From contig NW_024881296.1 of the NCBI RefSeq assembly GCF_018691265.1, positions 11,935,427 through 11,999,426 of the forward strand: DNA of 64,000 nucleotides. Direction: 5' to 3'. This DNA comes from Tyto alba (Eukaryota > Chordata > Aves > Strigiformes > Tytonidae). Shown here piece by piece: positions 56,401 through 64,000 of this stretch (position 1 is the first letter of the stretch; every line of letters starts with the position of its first letter). Position numbers and translations under genes: made by a program. Under the pieces are notes generated by a model that searched no databases, was not told the origin of the DNA, and saw only the letters and a list, made by a program, of their open reading frames with translations.

Positions 56401-57471
56401 AAATAACGTCACTGTACCAGTGACAGCACAAGTCTAGAAATATTAAGTCTCAAATAGGACAGCAAAGAGTTTCCTTCTTCTCTGTTGACTGCACTCTGCA
56501 ACTCACACTAAGTGCTGCACTGTCCTTCCATTGAAGTCTCATCAAGCCAGTAAATCATTGCTCACTGTGAGTACAGGCCGAGGCATTTGTCCCTGAATAA
56601 CTGGAAATGAAGCAGATAAATGAATAGTATCAACCTCATGGTGCTCTCACCGCAGAGGTATTTTCTTCCAAAGAAAAGACACTGGCTTTTCACCCAGGCA
56701 GCTGCCCATGAGCAATGGCAAGAGGGAAGGGTCTTGGCCAAACACTGGGGCACCCCCCAGAGCCCCACACTGTATCAGACAATGGGTTATGAAGGGCAGA
56801 ACACAACGATCAACACAACTGAAGTTGTGCAGGAGATTCTAATGACCCACTTTGCACTGACAGGTGCTATGCAAGCGTGAGTAAAAAGCAACAGGTTGAA
56901 AACAAATGCAGTCATTTTTATGCATACATCTGGCCTCTGATATACCTTTTTAAATAATGGCCTTTGAGAGGAGCATTCTCCAAACCACTTTTTCTTTCTA
57001 TTTCATCCCGCAGTGAATCTGTTCTTCTGTTTTTACCTGACTTGCTGAGATGATGAAATTGAAGTCACCCATTCATCATTATGATTTTATTGTAAAGTCA
57101 AACAGAAACAAAAGACAACCAGGGAGGATGCAAGTCCTCATTTTCATACAAAATAACTGTAGTCCTTTGCAAGGAAGATGAATAATCAGGGAAGGCAGAT
57201 TAATAATCTGGCAAAGGCAGTAAAAGCTTTCCTACCAGTTTATAAAAGCACAGAGCCATGTCAGAAAATACCTGACTGTGGGTTCAGTACACCCGTGATC
57301 ATGGTCCACAGAGCTCTAAATAATAAAAACCTGCTGTTATTAGGTTTCAAAGAGATCTATTGGTTTTACACTTACTTATTGTTTTTTCATTTCAGTTCAT
57401 AGCAGCTTCAAGAAATGAAAAGTATAGAAAAATAAATAACTGCTTCCAAATTTAAACAGACTTTTCATACC
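53461..57471. other. Intergenic sequence with an unassigned 178-codon frame
   Basis: The plus-strand frame 54717-55253 is the longest outside the GC island. It opens with TTG, not ATG, shows no domain I know, is rich in Ser/Leu near its end, and has antisense frames across it. At this window length about one such frame is expected by chance. A moderately GC-rich patch lies at 54240-54500. No gene is annotated. Confidence 0.5.
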
Positions 57472-57505
57472 CATAAACTGAGTTATGCTCATAAACTGAG
57501 TTATG
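57472..57505. repeat. 18-bp tandem duplication of CATAAACTGAGTTATG
   Basis: Two identical 16-bp copies (57472-57487 and 57490-57505) are separated by CT. This is a recent local duplication. Confidence 0.92.
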
Positions 57506-58895
57506 ACAGTATTTAAAAGAAGTTTGGGATTTAAAACAAAACGGATGTCCAAAGGGAGCTGGTGGGTCTTGTGAGGGACTATGTCTTGCCCAGCTTAGAA
57601 AATCCAAGCCCTAATAAGTATATATTAAACACAAATGGGCTATTGGATTGACATTTATTGAGTACTGAAGAAGAGAAACAAAAATGGATTTGTCTGACTT
57701 CTATTTTTAAGACAAATTATAACTATCCACAATGAAAAGCTTTAAAATAGTTTTTAAAGCTTCTCCAAATTACAAATAACAAAATATAAAATCAGAGAAC
57801 ATGGCACCTGGGAAAGCATACTCTGAGGTGTTCACTGTAAGTAAATGTATATATACATGAATAAATAAGACATGCACAAATAAATATAACATGACAGAAA
57901 TTAAATAGAACATATATAAGTTTAATTTTATTGTTCTGTGTAGTTTAAACTAGAAGTCACAATGACTGTAAGCAAAATGAACAAAAAATCATATTGTTAT
58001 ATACTTTCTAGTTCTTGAAACCTAAGATACCATATCCGAGAATGCTTTAAGCTTACAGAGACACGTGAAAAGCACAGGAAGACCTCCACTTGGCTTGTTT
58101 CTACTGGGGGAAATTTCATTTTAATGACATACAAAGGAATAGCAAAATGAATATTATCAGTAACAGTTTTAATTAAATGCATCTAGTTTAAGTAATATTA
58201 ATGCAACAACAATATATCTAAATATTGGCAAAAGCAGTGGATGAATAGAGTTAGAGGGAGTTTTCTGTCCCCCAAGACATCATATAAGACAATTAGAGGA
58301 GGAAGGCAATATTTGATTAGGAATACTGAGCAGATGCTTGCAGACCATGAGCCTTCTTGCACTGTCTTCCTTTTTTTTTGTGTTTTTTTTTCTTTTTTTT
58401 CTTTCATTACAAAAGGACTACCAGTAAAGTAAGAATTAAATAAATTGACCTGATTTTAGTCTGGTGTTATCTTTCGTTGTCAACCTCTGGCATGGTGTCC
58501 AACAAGTGTTGTTCTGAAGGATTTTTATCAGTGTGAAAAACTTTTCAGGGATAAATGCGCATTTTGACACATGTAAGAAACTAGTGGAGGCTACAAATTG
58601 GTTGTAGGAGGAATGAGAGATCCAACCAGTTTACCACCTCAAAGAATCAGGGGTTTCAGTTAGAATTAATGATCCCCAAGTGGCTACACACGAGAGAGAG
58701 GCAACCCTGCCTGACCCATAGCCTGAAAGAGAGAGAACTCATTGCTCAAGGCTCCACTTCTTTCCAATGACCTTCCAACAACAGTTCTGTTCTGAAATAA
58801 TTTCTAGCTCTTGCAATTTTGCACTTTAGCTGTATTTGACATAAAATGCCAAGTACCGTGACTGAGATTTACTCATGCTTGCAAACATTGCTTTT

Positions 58896-58903
58896 ATTTG
58901 CAT
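58896..58903 (+). promoter_or_regulatory. Octamer motif ATTTGCAT
   Basis: An exact POU octamer, with an ATATTCATG word about 70 bp further on. It may be chance and is recorded as a possible enhancer component in a block (58840-59050) of complex non-repetitive sequence. Confidence 0.25.
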
Positions 58904-60309
58904 TGACTGAATCCCCTTGGGCATCTCTTATTTTGTCTGTAACAGGACAAAGTACAGTCATAAATATTCATGCTGTTGAAAGGTATACCAAGAGGGAAAG
59001 AGTAGTGCATGAGACCCCAAACAGCCCCATTCACATTTTTCAATTGCTTTAGGTTGTACCATCTCTCAGGTGGAAAAGATAATTCGATTTTTGCTCCTTG
59101 GTTCCTGCCTAACGAGACTGCCAACAGGAGCATGCCAGTGATGGTGGTTTGCTTTAGCACATGGACACTTGTTCAATGGAAGTGCCATGAAATCACCAGC
59201 ACATTTTACATAAGCCACCGGACAGTCATCAGTGAGTAGGAAAAGGATGCTGCGACATGATCAGTAAATAAGTAGGTGAAATTCTGTCTTGTCTGTAGAG
59301 ATGTTGGAAGTGAAATCTGCTGCACAGCTTGCGGGTTTATATGAACAGTTTGCTAATTAGAGTTGTATAAAATGACAATTTTTCAAGAAAATTTCCACCC
59401 TTCATAGCAGCCCAGTGTGAAATTTGATATTTTTTGAGAACCCAACAAATGAGCTATTTTCATATTTTTAAAAAAGTTTCTACAGGCAATCCAATATCAC
59501 TGCTCAATGCTGCAAATTTTTCAGTACCACCTAAACATTTTTTGCTGCATAGATATTCACTGGTTTTTGGCACCCTTCAGCTGCGTTCCTCCTCTCTCCC
59601 CCACCTATTTCTGTTGCCCACCAGGATAATGAAAAAAGTGTCAGGAAAGCTCACACAAACTCACTGTCATTTTTTAAGATGCAAGTAATGACATGCGTTA
59701 AATTAATGCAATAAAAACTAAAGATACCTAAGTGGGTTCATTCTTTTCAAAAGCCTGGGTGTTTGCTGCTGCAAGAAAAAAGTCCTTTCCAGTCATACTC
59801 ATTGGGCTGTTCATGTGCAGTTTGCTGTGGAAATTCCTTTTTTGAGGAATTCTTCTGGAGGGTTTTAAAGAAGATGCTTCTGTCTTTGTTACCATCACCC
59901 AGACGAAACCAGAAAGGTGCAGAAAAGCTGAGAAAGAACAAGACCCCTCTAAAATTCTTCAATGCAGTCTCAGTTCTGATTATGTCCCTTTTCTATTGCT
60001 CTGCTGAGCACTGCTAACTGAGAATTTCCCCTGTGGGGGCAGCCAGAGTAGGAGAGTCTCTCGATGAAGCATCCCTCTCCATAGGGAGAGCTGCCAAGGG
60101 TGGATGTGGGATGGGGACGGTTTTTGACCTTTGGCCAGTCCCAAGATCAGGCCAGCCAGAGAAGCTAATTGAGATGGAGCATATTGCTTTTGCCCAGCGT
60201 GCAAACACTCCCTCTAGGTCAATCTTGTATAGTCCCTCTGTTGAAAGAATGGAAAATAAAACATTTCTAATTCTTCATATGTTTAATTCTTCTGTTTATT
60301 TATAAAAAG

Positions 60310-60312
<3 letters not shown>

Positions 60313-60343
<31 letters not shown>
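60313..60343 (+). repeat. Poly(A) tract, A31, preceded by AATAAA
   Basis: An A31 run follows an AATAAA hexamer located about 55 bp upstream (near 60253) and a moderately GC-rich segment (60005-60240). This looks superficially like the 3' end of a retroposed transcript. The hexamer-to-tail distance is longer than usual, and no parent gene is recognised. Confidence 0.5.
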
Positions 60344-60347
<4 letters not shown>

Positions 60348-60999
60348 ATCCTGAATGTGATTTATGCCCAGTGAACTCAAGAGTTAGACTTTAATGGGAA
60401 CTGGCTGTGCTGCCTACAAACACGGTAGTAAAGAAACAATCATCTGGGGGTGTGTGAATGTGCGCACATTCATGTTAGTGTTATTGGTAGTGGTGGCAAG
60501 GAGCAAAGTGAGTATTTTTAAATAGCTAGTGCTCCACAATGCCAGGTTTTAACATATAGCCCTCTCAGACACGTTCTTTTTCCTTTTTAAGCATACAAGC
60601 TACACTCAGGCTCAACTAGGAGCTAGTCTGTACTTCCAGCCTTGTATTTATATTTTTTTTTAATAAATAAAAGTGACCTACATTTGCTAGCTAGGTGGCA
60701 AACAGAGTGATTAAAGGGTCAGCTGTGCTGCTTGGGACAAGAAGGGGGAGATCCGTGTAATTCAAGTAGACTTGAAAGGGAAGGAAGCAATGGCCTTTAG
60801 GGAGAAAGGGAATAAATCTCTTCAAGACACAACTGAAAGCTGATAATATCCCCAGGGCTCTGCCACAACCCCTTCTCTTAAAAGAAAGGCTGGTTGTCCA
60901 TCTCCCCAGCCTCCAAAACTTCTTGTTATTTTTTAAAGTGAAATATGGAATCTCATATGTGACTCATCACTGAGGGTAGCATGAAACCATTGGGGTGAC

Positions 61000-63300
61000 A
61001 AGCCTTTCTTCACCACCCCTCCCTTAGGGAACAGGTCACAGGGGCCAGCAAAGATGCCCGAGACACCCGGTGGGATGGTGCTGCTGGCAGGGACTCCCTG
61101 CGCTGCTGAGACCAACCGTAGGAACCAGTAAGGAGATAACCAGCTCCTGCCACCACACAGCAGCCGTCACCGAACACAACCCAGTGCCTTATAGCAAACC
61201 CAGGACTCGCAGTAAACACTGAAAAGCCAGCAGAAGGCCAATGGAGCAGGAAAGAGAAGCTGTTCCACCTTCTGGGTTACAAGCAAATCTCCTGGGTGGC
61301 TGCTGGAAGCAGAGGCTGTGACAGAAAGAGGCAAAAAATACCCTGAGGGTCCTAGACAACCTGACTTGGAGGGAAAAAAGTTCATTTTTATGCCTGGGAC
61401 GAAATCTTTTCAGCTCAGCTGTTGAAGACAACAGCCTCAGAAATGCTTTCCAAGGACTCCTCCATCAGCCCTGCTAAGGAGGCAGGGGTGGGCTGAAGCC
61501 CATGCGTTGCTTCCCAGCAGTGCTGTGGTGGGATGGCCTGTGCGGGTGGCTGTGGAGCAGAGGAAGGATTATTTGGTTGTTACTATCAGATGGTGTTTTG
61601 CAGCAGTGAGAGTGAAGACCAGGGACCACCGTTGTAAACACCATAGAAATAAATAGTTCCTGCCTCAAGGCATTTGCCGTATGAGTAAAGACAACAGACA
61701 ACGCCTGGCAGGTGGTCACCGACCACAATGTCAGAGCTTGCAGACTGGGGGACAGGGTGTCCTCCAGTTGCACAATTTGGAAATCCAAGGAATTTCTAAA
61801 GCAATGAATCACAGATTTCAGCCGGAGTTTTTCCTGAGAAGCTGCAGGAGCTATTTCTTAATTAGAAATCTGTCCCTCTCATTGGCTGCCAATTCAGTTA
61901 CCCAAACCAGACACAGAAAGCATTTCTTTCTTATTTTCTCTCTCCATTTTCTCCCAATTTCTTAATCCCGTGGAAGAAAGGGACAAACAGATCAGACAGG
62001 ACTGCACTTTGGAGCCCTTGCGCCCGGTAACCTCCTCAAGCTCAAGGAGATTTTGAGATGAAATGTGTTGTGACAGCTGCAGGACAGGCCTGAAGTGGTC
62101 TGGAGTGTCACTGGGATCCGCTCCCTCACGGGGCCCTGCCGCCGGTGGGAGAGCTCCCCGGCACGCACATCTCGAGGGTGCTGCTGGACCTCCAGCCTCC
62201 TTCCGTGCCTACCGCCTTCCTCTCTGTTAAATGCCTCTTTTCCCTCTGCCTCAGTCCCCTTTCCTAAATTAACTGACTCGCTATTTTTCAATCTGTACCT
62301 TCCTTTGACGAGGAGCTGTCAGCTCCACTCATTTCAATAGCTCGGAGTGGCAGACTGAGTTTATGCGAACCGGTTTTCTGGCTCCCCACATGGCAGAGCC
62401 GCGTCTCTCCGGTGCCACGCTGCTGTCTGTGGGGGTGATGAGTAATTCTGCCACGGCGGGGGGGACGCGGATGGGACCACGGGCGACACCTCCAGCACTG
62501 CAGGTCCAGGATGCAGGGATGCTGCGTATGGCTCCCAAGCTGTTGAGCGCGCTCGCACCCGCGCGGGGCCGTAGGTGCTGGCAGCGCCCGGTTCCTCGCG
62601 CGTAGCAACTTGCAGGTTGGACCTCGGTGCCAAGAGCTCACGTCGGAGCCGCTGGGTCAGAAACAGGACCCCGGGGATTGGGTCTGGGCTCGTCACTTGT
62701 GCTGTCACTTGTCACCTGCCGACCCTTGGCCAGCACAGTACACCATCTACGTCCTACTTACGTTTTATTGTGAAAGCTATTTTGAGCGGTATTAGACAGG
62801 GAGGCAAAACCTGGGCTCGTTCTCTTATGCAAGAATGAACTTTATTTTCAGGTACTTGACACTGGCAAATTTTGACTTTCCTTACTGACCCAAAGTGCCA
62901 AATCCCAGAGGATATGATGCACCCAGAAGTCTCAGCACCTTCAGTGAACATCGTGCGATCTTTCTGGATGTGGCCAAGGACACAAACTGGGGCAGTCCTG
63001 TGAGTAAGCGACGAATCCAAATAAAGAGTGACTCACGGATTTGGCTTTCCGATATTATGTTATTAGTGAGGCACAGAAAAGGCAGACCACATGTCACCCA
63101 AATCAATACAGGTTCGACTTGCCAATAGGAAAGCTATTGAGACTGGGTGCAGCCACAGGCTGGCTGCGTAGGCCCTGTGGAGCACAACGGTTCCCTCTCT
63201 CCTGAGCAGGACTGTTGTGCGGGGAACAGACCTTCAGCACAGCCCTGGAAAACATGCCCAGGGGAAGTACACATCCAGAGCTTCGTTTTCCTCTGTGCCT
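61000..63300. promoter_or_regulatory. GC- and CpG-enriched region, possible distal promoter or enhancer
   Basis: GC content rises from about 61000, and CpG density peaks at about 62380-62660, with several GCGC, CGCG and CGGG words. The overlapping frames of 80-117 codons on both strands are typical of GC-rich DNA and are not recognisable. A consensus plus-strand donor hexamer GTGAGT lies at 63000-63005, a few hundred bp beyond the CpG peak, so a spliced non-coding transcript starting here is conceivable. A frame at 63147-63629 (160 codons, GTG start) has hydrophobic stretches but no known similarity. Confidence 0.35.
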
Positions 63301-63759
63301 TGCAGCTTAACATACTTGGTGCAACTAAACTGACAACGGATGGGCTTCTCCTGATCTGCAGTGGTAGAATAAGGGATCAGGACCAGGCCTTTCTTAGTCG
63401 GTATACCAATATGTGGGCAATTTTTACTGTAACCATGGGGATTATTTACAGCCTGGATACCATGACCCTTATCTTTTTCTGTTCATTTCTCTGCAGCTAC
63501 ATCCTCTACAGGAAAAAAATAATCTTGTTATTAAGACAGAACTTGTATCATCATGCACAATTTAATAAGATCAAGATAATTTTGACCGAACATGGGATGA
63601 CAAACAAAGTTCTGTTTATGGTGAGATAGATGTAAAGCAGTTGTAGTGGTGATTTAGAATTGATTCGATCTAAGTGCATCTCAAAAAAATTGTGAAATAG
63701 AATCTACCAGCTAAAACTAATGAGCACAAAACTACATTGATTTGGCCCAGGGTGGACAA

Positions 63760-63950
63760 ATAGAACATCTGGCATATTTGGCACCGATGACACAGCTGGC
63801 ATTGTTGGACCCGTTTCTGCAGAAGGTACAGATGCAGAAATGGGAGAATTGGTACAAACAGTGCAGATGGAACAGTTGGAACAGATGACAGTGGGCAGAG
63901 CTGGCGATGCTGGCACAGGTGTCATAACCTCAACAGCTGGCACAAGTTGT
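63760..63950. repeat. Degenerate 9-bp minisatellite, about 20 units
   Basis: Read on the minus strand, the block divides into 9-bp steps with a recurring TGT/TCT-CCA/CCC-NNN pattern: GTGCCAGCA, TCGCCAGCT, CTGCCCACT, GTCATCTGT, TCCAACTGT, TCCATCTGC and so on. Because 9 is a multiple of 3, the minus strand stays open for 83 codons (63704-63955) and gives a Pro/Ser/Thr/Val-rich peptide, which I read as a by-product. Two CAGCTG E-boxes fall within the array. Confidence 0.75.
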
Positions 63951-64000
63951 GACAATCCTGGGATTTCTTAGTGCAAGGCACATGTTCATTTTGGCTTTGG

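Noticed and set aside
63147..63629. 160-codon plus-strand frame with hydrophobic segments
   Set aside because: It starts with GTG, spans a composition change from GC-rich to AT-rich, and resembles no family I recognise. No splice or promoter evidence ties it to a transcript.

Overview
This is vertebrate, almost certainly avian, genomic DNA. It is AT-rich, has no dense operon-like coding, contains one sharp GC-rich CpG island, and is poor in interspersed repeats. The only transposon recognised with confidence is a 5'-truncated CR1 LINE of the type that dominates bird genomes. Many A/T homopolymers and short tandem repeats are scattered throughout. The species cannot be named from sequence alone.

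One protein-coding exon is supported. The minus strand at 15578-15732 carries the first coding exon of AKT3 (protein kinase B gamma). It reads MSDVTIVKEGWVQKRG, ends in a consensus GTAAGT donor after phase-1 Gly16, begins after a TTACAG acceptor, and has an in-frame stop upstream of the ATG. The layout on the minus strand is therefore: AKT3 promoter and non-coding first exon(s) in the CpG island at about 27.6-29.7 kb; intron 1 from the island down to 15733 (with the CR1 element at 18.3-19.0 kb); exon 2 at 15.6-15.7 kb; and a large intron 2 from 15577 to the window start, still unfinished at base 1. The PH domain from Glu17, the kinase domain and the C-tail lie outside the window.

The island holds a perfect TCTCGCGAGA element (BANP/ZBTB33-type), a near-perfect CRE, several consensus splice donors on both strands that could belong to alternative 5' exons or a divergent transcript, adjacent CGG and CAG triplet repeats, and extreme C and G runs.

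From about 30 kb to the end I see no recognisable protein gene. In human, AKT3 is followed upstream by a gene-poor interval before ZBTB18, and this stretch fits that picture (inference). It contains an (AAT)12/(TTA)29 inverted microsatellite at 33.8-34.0 kb, a small isolated CpG cluster at 50.0 kb, an enhancer-like AT-rich block at 52.1-52.4 kb, a GC- and CpG-richer region at 61.0-63.3 kb, and a degenerate 9-bp minisatellite at 63.76-63.95 kb. Nearly all open reading frames are short and at chance level, or are artefacts of GC-rich or low-complexity sequence. I found no CRISPR array, operon or bacterial or phage system, and no convincing new biological system. The most useful leads are regulatory.
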